Positions 1-12,793 of a stretch of 64,000 bases of DNA are shown piece by piece. The notes under the pieces were generated by a model. It was not told the DNA's origin. It searched no databases and saw only the letters and a program-made list of their open reading frames with translations. The stretch is from the NCBI GenBank assembly GCA_963853835.1, contig OY970820.1, forward strand, positions 14,683,373-14,747,372, given 5' to 3'. The stretch is from Calendula officinalis (Eukaryota; Streptophyta; Magnoliopsida; Asterales; Asteraceae). A program made the position numbers and the translations under genes. Every line of letters begins with the position of its first letter. Position 1 is the stretch's first letter.

Positions 1-2050
1 TATATCATTTTTTTTACAAATGATAATGTAGCTGATTCTTTACTTTGTCTATAATCTCAAAATTATTATTAAAATATCATCTTTGTCACTATTTTATTAT
101 CCACTAACTCAGTAATTAATTCAACTTGCATCAACTAAATATTATCTGAAATTCTCTTTTAATTCAAAGCATATGCATTAAAATGTGTTCTTCTAATTAA
201 CAATCGATTTTCTCATTATATAATCTTCTAATTTATTCTAATCACCATTCCATCGAAATTACATACACTTTTTCAATTAATTTTGTCTCCAAATTCACAA
301 TCTTGGATTATCGCTAGCAAATATATGGTCATAATCCATTAATTTATCAAAAAGATACACCTTTCAAGTTCTAAGTTCTCATCAATCTTATCAGATAATT
401 GTGTCCAATCTCATTATTCTAAAATTTATCTTCAATAAATATCATAAGTCAAACAAATTTGTTAGCAATTCAGTATATCATTTAACAATATAATCATAAT
501 TCAATATACAATGGTCAATAAACTTGGTTCCTTGTGTCTTTTTTTTTTAATTCTCACATTTAGCATTGATAGAAATTTAGGTAAATTCTTCAAATAATAT
601 TTCAGGCTATTCAAAAATTATCCAAATATTTATATCTAGACTTTTAATTCCGACATACATAACAAAGGCAAAACTCGATTCACTCATATGGGTCAAATAA
701 ATTCGGCTAACACTTATCGAGTCACTACATGTGACTTGATAGGTCACGACAATAATTATCTTTTCTTAAATTGAATAGCAATTCTACACATGACTACTCA
801 GTCTATGCCTAAGGTTACACCAATCTAACTATAGGCATTAAATTAACGGACGAGTACAACAATCATTTATCAAAACAAATCGAACCTCAGACAAATAGAT
901 GAAGACTTAAATCCATATAACACTAACTATCTTTATTCCTAATGGAGCAAACACACACGTAAACAATTTCAATTCATCACATAATTCATAATCTAATTTC
1001 CTATCAATTTTATAGCAACTCAGGATATCATCCATTGATAAAATCACAATTCAATTTATGGAGGTTAACAATTTGATTGTTATAGGTCAATTTTTTTTTT
1101 TTAAAGTAATATAACATTTTAAGTGTCTTAGATTCTCAAATATCCTCTTATGTTTATTATTTCATTGAAAATTTTCACTCTTAAGCAGTTTAACTTGTTA
1201 AAAATCTCGTAATTTTAGAATTATTATAAAAAAATCTACAGTCATGATTCACTAATTCTCAAAATTACACCTTTCGAAATCTAAATTCTAATCAATCTTC
1301 ACATATAACGGCATTAATTCTCATCATTTCAAAATGTATCTTTAATAAATTTCACAATATTATTAAATTTTATATTCACTTTGAAATTTATCCATCATTA
1401 TAATCGGAAATCAATTCAATATAGTCAATAAATTTGATTCTTTATGCCAATTTTCATTTACACATTGAACATCAAAAGGCCTTTTCAGTAAATCCAACCT
1501 ATAACAATTCGAGTCATAGAGAAATCATTCAGACATATTTCATTAACTTTCTTTCTTATTTAACATCTATAACACATGAAAGAACCAATTAACACTTTTA
1601 TAAGCATACAACGATGTATTTCAACTATTTGGCCATGCAAAATAAAAGTCAACATGTCAGTCTTCACTCTTCAAACCACTACTTGTGATTTGACAGGTCA
1701 TGACAAAGATTTCATATATTCTTATTTAAAAATACTAGTCCTACCCGGACTACTTAGACTATGCATAAGATTACATCAATCTTTTCTAGAGGCTTACATT
1801 CAAGAAGTATACTACATTCACTACCCAAAATCAAATTGAACTTCAGACACATATATTGTGACTTAATTCCATTTCACTTCCCATGAAGTAAAGGAACAAC
1901 AAAAACAATCAATTTCATCTTATCACAAATTTGCACGCCATTTATATTTATAATAGCTCTAGACACAAATGTTGTGTCCAAAATCAATATAACGTAACTA
2001 TTTCCACTTCAAGTAGAATAAAAACACAAAAGTACACAGTTTCAGCTTGT
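1..2050. repeat. AT-rich region with a diverged ~0.9-kb duplication
   Basis: No gene is visible; the open frames here are short and look like chance. Two diverged copies of one block can be aligned by eye, about 350-990 and about 1260-1920, offset by roughly 910-955 bases. Paired landmarks are the ACACCTTTC stretches near 357 and 1266, GTCAATAAA near 512 and 1429, and the TGTGACTTGATAGGTCA and TGTGATTTGACAGGTCA stretches near 730 and 1685. A third, shorter match begins near 1020. The block lies beyond the decayed gag of the minus-strand Tekay-type element, so it may be retrotransposon-derived, but no protein homology was seen. Confidence 0.5.
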
Positions 2051-2059
2051 TACATAATT

Positions 2060-3368
2060 TTACCAACATAAATGAGCTATCTGCTCCAATATCAAATAAT
2101 TTACACGTGCAAGGATGGTATCGATCAGAAACGTACCGGTAATGACATCGTCAGTAGTGGTAGCATCTTCAACCGTCATCTGATGAAGGGTGATTCTTTC
2201 TTTTCTTTTCTGACCGTCGACGATAACGATCCCCCGTCCGACCCAAAACCCGACCATGTCTTCTTCACCAAAGGGCATTCACCCGCCCTATGACCTTCTT
2301 TTTTTTTTTGACAATTCTAACATACATCTCTCGAAAACTTACAATCTTTTCAATCGTGCCCACACTACCCAAAACGAACACCTCACATCGTCTAAACTGA
2401 ATAAAAATCTGTATGAGCTGACATGTACCTAGCACACCATTGTGTCCAACGACTTGCACCACCTCCCAACTGTTTACAGTTCAAGCCTCCTGATTCTTCA
2501 TTTCCTTTCCACCTCTCATCCTATTGGGGACTCGACTGATTAGACTTTGATATATGAGAACCTAACTTGTATCTAAAAGTGACGCGATACTCATGTAATA
2601 CGGCCTCACAAAATTTTCTATCTGAGATAGTTAATCTGATACCCACTGTTACTTTGCCAAATACCCGGTCAATAAATCCCATCATATCATAACAATTTTC
2701 CTAAGCATCCGATTACATACTTTACACTTAACTCATCTTCGCAATTACACGCATCTAAACCCTTTACCATTTCTCTCAACCGGTTTAAAGTAATACTCGA
2801 ATATTAAATTCCACTAAATTCTGGTAGTTTACACTTCTAGAAATTATTTGTAGGTTCATGATTGTTTGGTTCGGGTTTTTGGTGGAAAAATGGGTATTAG
2901 TAAGGATAAAGTTCTTGGGGTGGATAGGGTTAGTAAAACAATTGTGGTAGTATATCGGGGTACAACATATTAGGCGTGAAAAGGGTAGTTGAAATAGTAG
3001 TAGGGTTGGGTATCCGACTGGGTTGATTACGTTCATAACCTCTAACACCATTTTGAAGATCTTGCATTTCACCTTCCAACAATTTTTTTTTTGCGCTCTT
3101 GATTACTCATCTGACCGAAGGCCCAACATCATCAGGATTTCCGGTCGGTGGGTTCGGAGGGTTTGCTTTATCGTTATCCGTCACACCTGTAACAAACACA
3201 ACATCTCACGAACTCTTAGTATAATCCGTTAGTACCTATCATACTAACTACTACTAAACCACAATTCATATTCACTATACTAATCCACTCCAATAATAAG
3301 GAAGTTTGACCAACTCGAGCCAAGATTTGGGAATGGTACACCTAAATGTGCAACCATCGCCAAACCTA
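2060..3368 (-). pseudogene. decayed gag of a Tekay-type Ty3/gypsy element
   Basis: On the minus strand, downstream of the LTR and primer-binding site, the sequence aligns with the leader and gag at 57264-58154. Both have the leader phrase with GGCGATGG, both have GAGATGTTGTGTTT followed by a TACAG acceptor-like site, and both then begin a gag with DNDKANPP / DKENPTPL, pass through a proline- and tyrosine-rich stretch (PPQELYPY / PPQGLYPY), and end in zinc-knuckle remnants (KDCK then RDVC, then NCQ). The reading frame here is broken by many stops and frameshifts, so it encodes nothing complete. No protease or polymerase part was recognised further left. Confidence 0.6.
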
Positions 3369-3381
3369 GGCTATGATACCA
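3369..3381 (-). other. primer-binding site, initiator-Met tRNA type
   Basis: On the minus strand the LTR end GTTACA is followed, after a 3-base spacer, by TGGTATCATAGCC. This is one base away from the usual plant initiator-methionine tRNA primer site TGGTATCAGAGC, which appears in the matching position at 57264. It fixes the orientation of the left element and shows that 3385-6392 is a 5' LTR. Confidence 0.75.
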
Positions 3382-3791
3382 AATTGTAACACCGCAATCC
3401 TAGAGCCATTATTATTTTTTTTTTTTAAAGATTTAACGGAAGCGAATGAAAAAGACATAAGTCCTAATTATTACAAGCCATAAAAACTTTTACATAATAA
3501 TTAAATATATATATAACTTTCAAACGGTGTTACTAAAACGAGGCTCGACCCGGTTTACAAAATCAGAGTACGGTCAGACTTCCAAAACCCGACTCTAGTC
3601 AAGCCAAATCCACAACCTGAAAAGAGTCAACAAATGAGGGATTAGCACAAAGCTAAGTGAATAGAAATAAACGTCAATTTGCATAACCACAACAAATTAG
3701 AAATCAAGAGAAATCGAAAGGGAGAAAACCGTCCAAACTTCCACAAGCAATTGGACGTTACGAGAGGGTCGGCGGTCGGGCGAGGACCTTC

Positions 3792-3815
3792 GACTGTTGT
3801 CGGCCAACAACAGTC
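3792..3815. repeat. near-perfect 24-base dyad in the LTR
   Basis: GACTGTTGTCGG is followed by its reverse complement with a single central mismatch. The corresponding site in the solo LTR (55918-55939) is a perfect 22-base palindrome. Confidence 0.8.
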
Positions 3816-4021
3816 AACCGATGACTTCTTTACTAGTGGCACGGTGATCCCTCCTTACGTAACGAATTCGAAGGAGTCCGATCGCCCCCAACCAAGAGTA
3901 ACGAAGCGTAGCCGAAAACCACCATAGCTAACCTCTAAAGACATGTGCACATACTACCATTAACCACTAGACCAAGTATAAACTTGTAAAAAAATTGCAG
4001 CCAAGAAATCTGTTCCTGACA

Positions 4022-4158
4022 AAGTTCGCGTCGTGAACTCAGAATTCGCGTCGCGAACTAGGAGTTCACGATCCGCTAACTTAATCACGATCAAGACCCC
4101 ATTTGTCTGACTCGAGTTCGCGATTCGCGAACACAAGTTCGCGACGCGAACTCCCCCT
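4022..4158. repeat. CpG-rich palindrome cluster A
   Basis: At least five interleaved dyads of the type AGTTCGCGACGCGAACT, AATTCGCGTCGCGAACT and GAGTTCGCGATTCGCGAAC lie in about 135 bases. The AT-rich surroundings almost lack CpG, so the cluster stands out in composition. It lies inside the predicted LTR intron (donor 4246, acceptor 3617, minus strand). Similar clusters recur at 26400, 33790, 35350, 42748, 55578 and 56415. Confidence 0.85.
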
Positions 4159-6392
4159 AGATACCCAAATCCTGCACTTTTTCTCCAAAGCTCCACCATT
4201 CCCTAATTTCATAAGTCGCACAAGAGAGAAGGTTAAGTCCACTCACCTTAGCTTCCCTTGTGAAGAACTCAGTAGTCTTATATCACTGAGTTTCTTTTCC
4301 TTTTCCTGTAACAAAACGAATACCGAATTAGTTACCCGAAATCATTAACTTTGCAACAAGTACAAATTATAAGTCAAACCATTATATGTGTACAACCAAT
4401 TGACAACTTAACACTTGCATTTCAAAACATATTAATTGACAATGTCTAGAATTCCATTAAGTCACTTCCAAGCAATTCATCATGCATTTTTATCCAAGTT
4501 GCACATAATCGGCCCAAACGGGTCGGGACACTTAATCAAGTCAAACTTGCAATTTACTAATACCACATTGTCAAGTTATCCATTTATCACTAATTTAAGT
4601 TATTGACATACTACTTGCATCCATATACAAGCTTAACCAACTTTGACTTTATTTAAGTCAAATTGCACAATTTAACAACCAAACGGGTCAAGACCCGAAA
4701 CTACCTCAAACATACTTCCAATTAATCAAGTAACACATTTATGACATGAAATTGATAGTCCCAAGTTTACAAGTCATCCAAGACTAAAGTCAACTTCCAG
4801 GTTTGACCAAAGTCAACAATTCATGAATTTAACTAGCAATTCTAGAAAACGGGTCAAAACCACAAACTACCAATTAAGACATGTTAATATACTTTATAAA
4901 ACTCTTATATGATCAATTTATTGAACTACAACAATGGCTAACAATTTCCAAGTTAAAGTCATATATTACCAATTTGACTAGTTCATGTCTTTTACCTAAA
5001 TATCATCCACACACTATCATGTAATGATCAATTCATCAATTAATACTTTCATAAACATACTAATGCTATTTTACTTCCAACTAAACATTCAAAGTATAAG
5101 TCCAATGTTAAAAATATGCATTTAGTCAAGTTTCATCATATAAGGCCCAAACGGGTCAAAATCATTTTATTAACTTCCAATGTATACAAACACCTAATTA
5201 ACATTTCATCAAGTATACAATTACCATATAATAACCAACTTCATGTTAATTAGTTACACTTTGAAACACCCAAAATAATCAATACAAGTTTAACCCGAAA
5301 AAGATGCATTCAACCACCTGTTACTAACTCAGAAATCTGGTCATTTTTATAACCATATCAGTTCAGGAAAATATTATATTATTAAAGTAGACTCATAGAC
5401 CTTCGAAACGACTGGTCGCACGCCCAAAACGGAGTTACGGTTGATTTTATATGACTTTTGCAAAATGGTCAAAATCTGTCTTTTTTTTTTGTGCTTACGG
5501 GATTTTTACAAATTTCACCCAAACACTACTTTTAATCCATCAAAAGTAACCAATTCATGATATAGTTAATTACAAACTACAATTATCATCTTAAACATGT
5601 TATTTGACTTAAACAAACATATAAAACACCAAAACTTCATAAATTCATGAACTAATTAAAATCTCATGTTCTTCCCTAAATCTCCATTGATGGAGCTTTC
5701 ATGGAAGCTTCACCAACCAAGTTAAAACTATCCATAATACACATAACACTTGAAGAACTCAAATAAACACCAAAACATCTAATAATTTCGAATTCTAAGC
5801 ATGATTCATCAAGAACTCCATAGAAAACCCATTAACACAAAACTCTAGTTCATCCAATACTCAAGAACATGAAACCCTAGATACAAAGAGGCATTTCTTA
5901 CCTTAATCTTGCTTGAAAAATGAAATCCCAGAGATGATTGAGAGATGAAAGAGTTATGATCTTCAATTTAACAAAACTTCAAGAAAGTGATATGTGTGTG
6001 TGTGTGTTCGACATAGAGCAGGCAAGAGGGAAAACATGAGTCACCACCAAACACACCAACACATAACACGTGCCCTATGTAGGCTTAAAATCTGATTTTT
6101 CATTTAAACACAGTACAGGATAATAGGTTCGCAGATAATTAATTTAGACCTAACTAACTCCAATTTTAACAACGAAGATATTTTTAGAACCCCGGTTCAA
6201 AAGTGAACCCAAATATATAAAAATCATTTTAATATTTAAATATCTCAGTTTTACTAATTTTTAACCCCAAAGTTAAAAATACAATTAATTCAAATAAATC
6301 AAATAAAATTATATAAAATAATAAAATAATAAACAATAAGATATTACTTACCGAAAGTAATAAAATACTAGGCCGGGACTCGGGATGTTACA

Positions 6393-7575
6393 AAACATCT
6401 TAAACATAAAAAATTAATTTAATCTCGACGGAAAAAATTTATAATGTTAAACAAAAGTATTGGTAACTCCAGTAAAAAAAATTAATCTCGACGGAGTTTA
6501 CACAGCAAACGTGGTGTATCGAGAAGTTTTACATGATGAGTAACACGCATAAACAGACATGTCTTCCCTATATTTTATACTTAATTAGGTTTATCGGGTT
6601 ACCTCTATTTTATACACAGTTTTCATGCTTATGTATTATATTCGTTATAAAAATATGTTACGAATAAACTTTTAATCGCCAGTAATATTTAGTTCCCAGC
6701 CCGCCGCATTGCGCGGGTTTTAACCTAGTAATTCATAAAGTTATACAAAATTATACTATAAACTTTTAGCTTATTAAAACTGAATTCACCCAACCCTCCC
6801 AATACAAATTTCAAATTAATTATTAAAAGATATCATTTTTTATAAAAAATTAACCCAAATATTCACGGGAAAAGGGACATTGCTAGTTTGCTTAGGGGCA
6901 TTCACTATTCAGATATAACCGGATTGTCCAATTGGACATTTTGAATCGGACTATTTGGATTGGTTATTTCGTTTTTTGAATCGGTTTGGACTTGAACCAA
7001 ATTAATAGTTTGAATTTCGGATTAGATTTGGTTTCTGTTGTGAAAACCGGATTGTCTAAAAATACCGAATAGTATTATATAGTAAATTGATTTATATACT
7101 AACACTTGTTGGTTTCCATTGTAAGCAATTATGGTACTCATTTTCTTTACATTTCTTATATTAAATTGATTTATATACCAACACTTGTTCCATATTATAT
7201 TGTATCAGATGGCGATGTAAGAAGTAATCTTTTTGAAGTTTTTGATAAAGTTGATGTCAAAGTTTTTGCATATATGATTGTAAATGCCACAAGCTATGAA
7301 TTAGACTTGTTTGATGTACAAAGTAGTTTATCATTTTGGAATTTTACATATCGAACTTAATATTATTTATGTTATATACTTTTGTAGTATTTTGAAAATT
7401 TTAAGGAAAAACCAAACGGATCAAACCAAACTAACCAAATTGTTATTTGGTTCGGATCGGTTTGGTTTTCGAATTAGTTTGGACGGTTCGGTTTGAACTT
7501 TTAAAAACCGAACTTTATTTGGTTTTTACCTATTTGGTCCGGACAAAACCAAACCGACCAAACGAACAGCCCTAA
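6393..7575. other. intergenic region, possible hAT-like non-autonomous remnant
   Basis: No gene is seen. Between about 6890 and 7572 the sequence is rich in AACCGGATTG and CGGTTTGGTTT phrases. It begins TTAGGGGCATTC and ends GAACAGCCCTAA, whose reverse complement TTAGGGCTGTTC is a near match. This resembles imperfect terminal inverted repeats of a hAT-like MITE. No 8-base target duplication was found, so the call is weak. Confidence 0.3.
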
Positions 7576-8096
7576 GAGCATGTCCAATGGTAGCTTTTTT
7601 AAAAGTTTATTTCTATTACAATAAGATTTTGTATGACTTTTCACCATTGGAATATTGAGCTTTTTTAAAAGTTTATTGCAAAGAATTTTTTTCTACCAAG
7701 CTTTTAATGAACTTTCAATGTTTATCTTTTTTAGTCCCCTATGTATAATATTATTTCATTTTAAACCATAGATATATGATACACACATTCTTTATTATAT
7801 TTTTATTAGTTAATAAATAAATTATATAATATTTAGTGTCAATTATTATAATATATTTGTATGAGATATTTAAAAAAATAATATATTTAGGAAGGATGTT
7901 ATAAAAAGTGTCAAATTATATAAGGGGTATTTATAACATATTTAAGATAGATAAAGGTTAATTATAAATATTGTAATAGAAAAAGTTTTTACAAAGGTTA
8001 ATCATTAGAGATGCTATTTATGTAAATGTTTTTAGTGAGTAGATTGTTAATATGGTAAAAGTAATAAGATATGGTAGGTTAACCATTTGGATGCTC
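7576..8096. mobile_element. PIF/Harbinger-type MITE with TAA target duplication
   Basis: The element begins GAGCATGTCCAATGGT and ends with the reverse complement of GAGCATCCAAATGGT. These terminal inverted repeats are flanked on both sides by TAA (7573-7575 and 8097-8099). A 3-base TAA/TTA duplication is the hallmark of PIF/Harbinger (Tourist-type) elements. The 521-base body is AT-rich and non-coding. It lies 240 bases upstream of the ABC1K8 start codon, so it forms part of that gene's promoter or 5' UTR region. Confidence 0.75.
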
Positions 8097-8335
8097 TAAA
8101 TTTGCTACTTGTCACATCTGTCAACAACATCCATGACTTAACAAAACTACAAAAATTGAAATTCATCAAACCAATCACAGCCTCTACTACACTCATCTTC
8201 CTCTTGACGACGTGTCATCTCCATTGCCACACCTTGCATTACTTCCATCAACTCACTATGATCTCCAGTTCTTCATTCTTCATGTTTAGGGTTTATTTCC
8301 ATAAACCATAAATCAATTCCAATTCGACCGCAAAC

Positions 8336-11300
8336 ATGGCGGCCTCTTGTTTTTCTGCATCAGCTTCACTTGAACCTACTTTTCTCCGTCCAGATACAGC
8401 TACTAACAAGCTTCGATTCTCAATCTCTAGACATAATGCTCTCCGTAAATCAAATCATTCATCGGCAACTGTTGCTATTAGAGGTCGAATTAGAGCGGTT
8501 CGGAGAGAAGAAGTGATTGTAGTTGAGAAGGAAGATGGGAAGATTGATTTGGGTGGGAATGGGAGTTATAAGTATGTTAATGGTGTTGAAAATGGGAAGA
8601 AGTTGAACGGGAGCGTTGTTGGTGAGAATGAAAGTCTAACGAAGTATGTAAATGGGAATGGAAGAATGGGAATCAAAATTGGGGAAGATGTAGCGGAGAA
8701 GAAGAATAAAACAATTGAGGAAATCGGTCAAGAAGAAGCTTGGTTTAAAAAGAGTAAAAAGGGCAAAGTTGAGGTAACTGTTTGAATAATTTCATGTTTT
8801 TATAAACTGAATTTAGTGATTTTTGTGTTTATGATAAAAAGCTTCATATTTTCTAGGTTTCTGTTGCTCCTGGTGGAAGATGGAATAGATTTAAAACATA
8901 TTCAACCATTCAAAGGACTTGTGAAATTTGGGGTTTTGTTTTAACATTTCTTTTCAAAGCATGGTTCAATAATCAGAAATTTGCATATCGTGGTTAGTTA
9001 CTAACTTGTTTAGTAATTAGTAATCTATCTCCAAGCTGTTGGATATACCTTTTCAAGTGATTATAATTTATTACCTATTATTATTAGTTTTTTTCTTATA
9101 TCTTTTGGTTGTTTGCAGGTGGTATGACCGAACAGAAAAAAGTTCAAAGACGAAAAACTCTAGCTAAGTGGTTAAAGGAAAGTATCTTAAGATTAGGTCC
9201 CACATTTATCAAAATTGGTCAACAATTTTCAACAAGAGTAGACATTCTTGCACAAGAATATGTTGATCAGTTATCAGAACTTCAGGTATAAATGTATAAT
9301 ATCTCATCAAATGTTGACCATTTAAAAAGGAATGATCTTTTTCAGTAACAATAATTTAATTAGTTAAATGTAACGTCTTTTTCATACGAATTAACTGAGT
9401 TCTGTATACAGGATCAAGTTCCTCCTTTTCCATCAGAAACTGCTGTTTCCATTATTGAAGAAGAACTTGGAGCACCTGTTAATGAAGTATTTGATTACTT
9501 TAATTTTGAACCAATTGCTGCTGCCAGTCTCGGTAATTATAAGTTTTTATTAATATTAATGAAAACTTACGTTAATTAACTGTTTATATAACTGTCATGG
9601 CTAAACAAATGCAGGTCAGGTACATCGAGCAAGATTGAAGGGTCAGGAAATAGTTGTTAAAGTACAAAGACCAGGTCTCAAGGATCTTTTTGATATTGAT
9701 CTTAAAAATTTGAGGGTTCGTTTTCTTTTAATCATATGATTAATTTGAGGGTTAGTATTTGATTTAATTTATGTTTTTAACATTTTTTTTATCTTTGTCA
9801 GGTAATAGCAGAAAATCTTCAGAAACTTGACCCGAAATCTGATGGTGCAAAAAGGGATTGGGTTGCTATCTATGATGAATGTGCTAATGTCTTGTACCAG
9901 GTAACCTTTTTTGGCCCATTTTTTTTCAAATTGTTTGCAGGTGTTATACAATGTGCATAGTTTTCTGTACATTTTCCATGCATATTTTACAAGTCTGGTT
10001 AGTTAGGTTGATATAGGAATTTTTTTAATTAATTGAATGCCAATTTGTTTTGTTTCAGGAAATTGATTATACAAAAGAAGCTGAAAACGCAGAGCTGTTT
10101 GCAAGTAACTTTAAAGATTTAGATTATGTAAAAGTCCCGAGTATATATTGGAAATACACCACCCCACAGGTTAATATTCTGATTTTCTACACATATAAAT
10201 TCATCTCAAATTTATTAAAAAATTTATCACCTTTTTGCTCAATAAGTTGATCCAATTTTAGGTTCTTACAATGGAGTATGTCCCGGGAATCAAGATCAAC
10301 AGAATACAAGCTTTAGATCAATTAGGTGTTGATCGCCAAAAGTAAGTTTATATTATATATATTTATTAATTAATTTATTTATTTATAAACATGTTTGATG
10401 ATGTGTGTTCCACAGGTTAGGTAGATATGCTGTTGAATCATATCTAGAACAAATACTGTCTCATGGTTTCTTCCATGCTGACCCTGTAAGTTTCCCAAAT
10501 TTACAGAACTTTATTTTTTAATTATATTAAACTCTTAAAAATATTTTCATATATACCAATTCACATAATCATATATAGAATACAACTCACATGCAAAGTA
10601 TGATTTAAATCTTCACCTTTTTATATTCAGCATCCTGGAAATATAGCTGTTGATGATGTTAATGGTGGAAGGCTGATATTTTATGATTTTGGAATGATGG
10701 GAAGGTAATAATAATAATAATTAATAACTAATCATTTTTTTCTCTTAATGATGAGATTTTTATTTGAAATACTGAGTCTTGTGTTGTTGCAGCATAAGCC
10801 CCAATATCAGAGAGGGTTTATTAGAAGTATTTTATGGCGTTTATGAGAAGGACCCAAATAAGGTTAATGTTGTTTTTGTATTTTATTTTTCCGATTTATT
10901 CATTTTGCTAAATTGTTTACTTTTCATTATTTTTGGTAAGAGATTGTTCAAAGATTAATATTTAATTTTATAATCAATCATTTTATGATGCAGGTTATTG
11001 AAGCAATGGTTCAAATGGGTGTTCTTGTGCCAACTGGAGACATGACAGCTGTCAGGAGAACTGCACTGTTTTTCCTAAATAGGTTAATACTTGGTTTCCC
11101 ATTTTTAATATAAATATTGCTGTTTAAAATTATTATTAATTATGGAAATATAACTTGCACTTTAACAGCTTTGAAGAACGGCTTGTAGCACAAAGAAAAG
11201 AAAGAGAATTAGCAACAGCTGAACTTGGATTCAAAAAACCGTTGAGCAAAGAGGAAAAAATAGAGAAGAAAAAACAACGTCTAGCTGCCATTGGTATTTA

Positions 11301-12793
11301 TTTCTTATAACATTTTTTTATTGTTTAATTTATGTAGTTTTTAGCAAATATTAGATGTTTCTTATAGGTAGTGTAATATAATTATTTTTTATTGCAATTT
11401 TTTATTTTTCAGGGGAGGATTTATTGGCTATTGCAGCAGACCAACCGTTCAGATTTCCTGCCACTTTCACCTTTGTTGTTAGAGCTTTTTCAGGTAGGAA
11501 GCTTTAAATTTCAGTGAATATTGTTAGAGATGGGAATTTCAACCCGTTTACTTATAAACGGGTCGATTTGGGTTCTGTTCTATCTCAAACGGGTCAAATA
11601 ATTTTTTTGAGAAGAAGGAAATAGTTCAAATGGGTTAAACGGGCTGCATACAACCTCCTAAACCGTGATTATATATATAGATTAAGATTATTATTGTAAT
11701 TATCTAATTAATTCCACTGTGTATTTGCAGTGTTAGATGGCATTGGGAAGGGTCTCGACCCACGTTTCGATATTACTGAAATCGCCAAACCGTAAGTATT
11801 GTTTAAATTGTTAATGTGGTCACTATAATAGTTAAATTCATGATTTTTGTTTTTAATAACATGATAATTTTTCTATTCTTTTAGCTATGCTTTGGAACTA
11901 TTAAGGTTTCGTGAGGCTGGTGTTGAAGTGGTCATCAAGGTTTGATCCTTAAACAGTCAAACTAATTGAATTATACAAGTATTTTGAAACTTAATTACTT
12001 ATGAAATTAATTTCAAATATCAAATTTGTTTGTTTTTCAGGACGTTATAACAAGATGGGATAGACAATCACAAGCATTTTACAATTTATTTAGGCAATCT
12101 GACCGGATCGAGAAACTTGTTGGAGTTATTGAGCGATTGGTAATTATTATTCTATTTGTATATTTGAAATTTTAAATAAATCAACATTAATTAATATTAA
12201 TACTTTGGTCTCACAAAATATTATTAACAGGAGCAAGGTGATTTAAAGTTGAGAGTTCGAGCATTGGAGTCTGAGAGGTCCTTTCAGCGTGTTGCTGCTG
12301 TTCAGAAAACAATTGGAAGTGTAAGTTTAGTTTATTATTTTTCTTTTTTTATTTTTTCTGTTCTCTTATTATTTAAATTATATAATTTTTTATTTTTTAT
12401 CATTCCTCATTCGGTTTATGGTCTAAATTACAGGCTGTTGCTGCTGGAAGTCTAGTCAACCTAGCAACTATTTTATATCTCAATTCAATCAGAGTGTGCA
12501 CCAACTTTCTTTATATGGCAAAATAATTTATTTATTTTAGTTTCCTTCAATTGACAATAAAAAGATTGGATCTTTTGATGTGGGGTTTTGTTCTAATGCT
12601 TAAAAATCAAACTAATTTTGGGTCTTTATATATAGTTGGTAGTTGTTACAAATAATGATTCTTACTTTTCTTTCAGGGTCCAGCTATGATATCATATTTC
12701 TTTTGTGCAATTTTTGGCTTTCAAGTTCTCTTTGGCCTTTTAAAGGTCAAGAAACTCGATCAGCGCGAGAAATTGATTACTGGAACAGCTTAA
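8336..12793 (+). CDS. ABC1K8: plastid ABC1/UbiB-family atypical kinase, ABC1K8/OSA1-like
   Basis: Twenty exons: 8336-8773, 8857-8992, 9119-9285, 9412-9532, 9615-9715, 9802-9900, 10059-10169, 10262-10341, 10416-10485, 10631-10704, 10793-10862, 10994-11082, 11169-11293, 11413-11493, 11731-11791, 11885-11939, 12041-12139, 12231-12320, 12434-12493 and 12677-12793. They give 747 residues. I placed these by GT-AG sites, phase and recall of the Arabidopsis protein At5g64940 (about 760 residues), which it matches almost colinearly, including the YVNG repeats in the N-terminus. Visible ABC1 motifs are KIGQ at about 223-226, the Ala-rich loop AAASLGQ at 283, VKVQRPG with Lys303, HADPHPGN at 438-445 and the DFG motif at 460. 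The first ~55 residues are Ser/Arg-rich like a chloroplast transit peptide, and two hydrophobic segments lie near the C-terminus. Known role of the family: chloroplast membrane-associated kinases affecting lipids, iron and oxidative-stress tolerance. ABC1K7 is the nearest alternative identity. Confidence 0.93.
11523..11665. repeat. dispersed CGGGTCAAA-type repeat in ABC1K8 intron 14
   Basis: Inside the intron between exons 14 and 15 lies a stretch with repeated AACGGGTCRA and CCGTTTAC phrases around GGGTTCTGTTCTATCTCAAA. The same kind of segment occurs in SIRK1-like intron 2 (19291-19437), in CPR5 intron 3 (47579-47683) and, reversed, downstream of this gene at about 12840-13075. No clear termini were found, so the class (hAT MITE or SINE-like) is unknown. 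Confidence 0.5.

Larger units (their letters stand above)
3385..6392 (-). mobile_element. 5' LTR of a Tekay-type Ty3/gypsy retrotransposon
   Basis: Read on the minus strand it starts TGTAACATCCCGAGTCCC and ends GGTGTTACA, the TG...CA form expected of an LTR, and a primer-binding site follows directly. It is closely related over long stretches to the solo LTR at 54012-56344, including the start, the palindrome cluster, the 24-base dyad and the CACTTAGCTTTGTGCTAATCCCTC stretch before a TTTTCAGGT site. It is about 3.0 kb against 2.3 kb for that copy. No matching target duplication was found, as expected if the rest of the element has been lost or lies outside the window. It contains many short poly-T/A runs and no coding capacity. 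Confidence 0.75.

Noticed and set aside
6890..7572. hAT-like MITE with TTAGGG ends
   Set aside because: Kept only as a weak note: inverted ends match poorly and no 8-base duplication is present.
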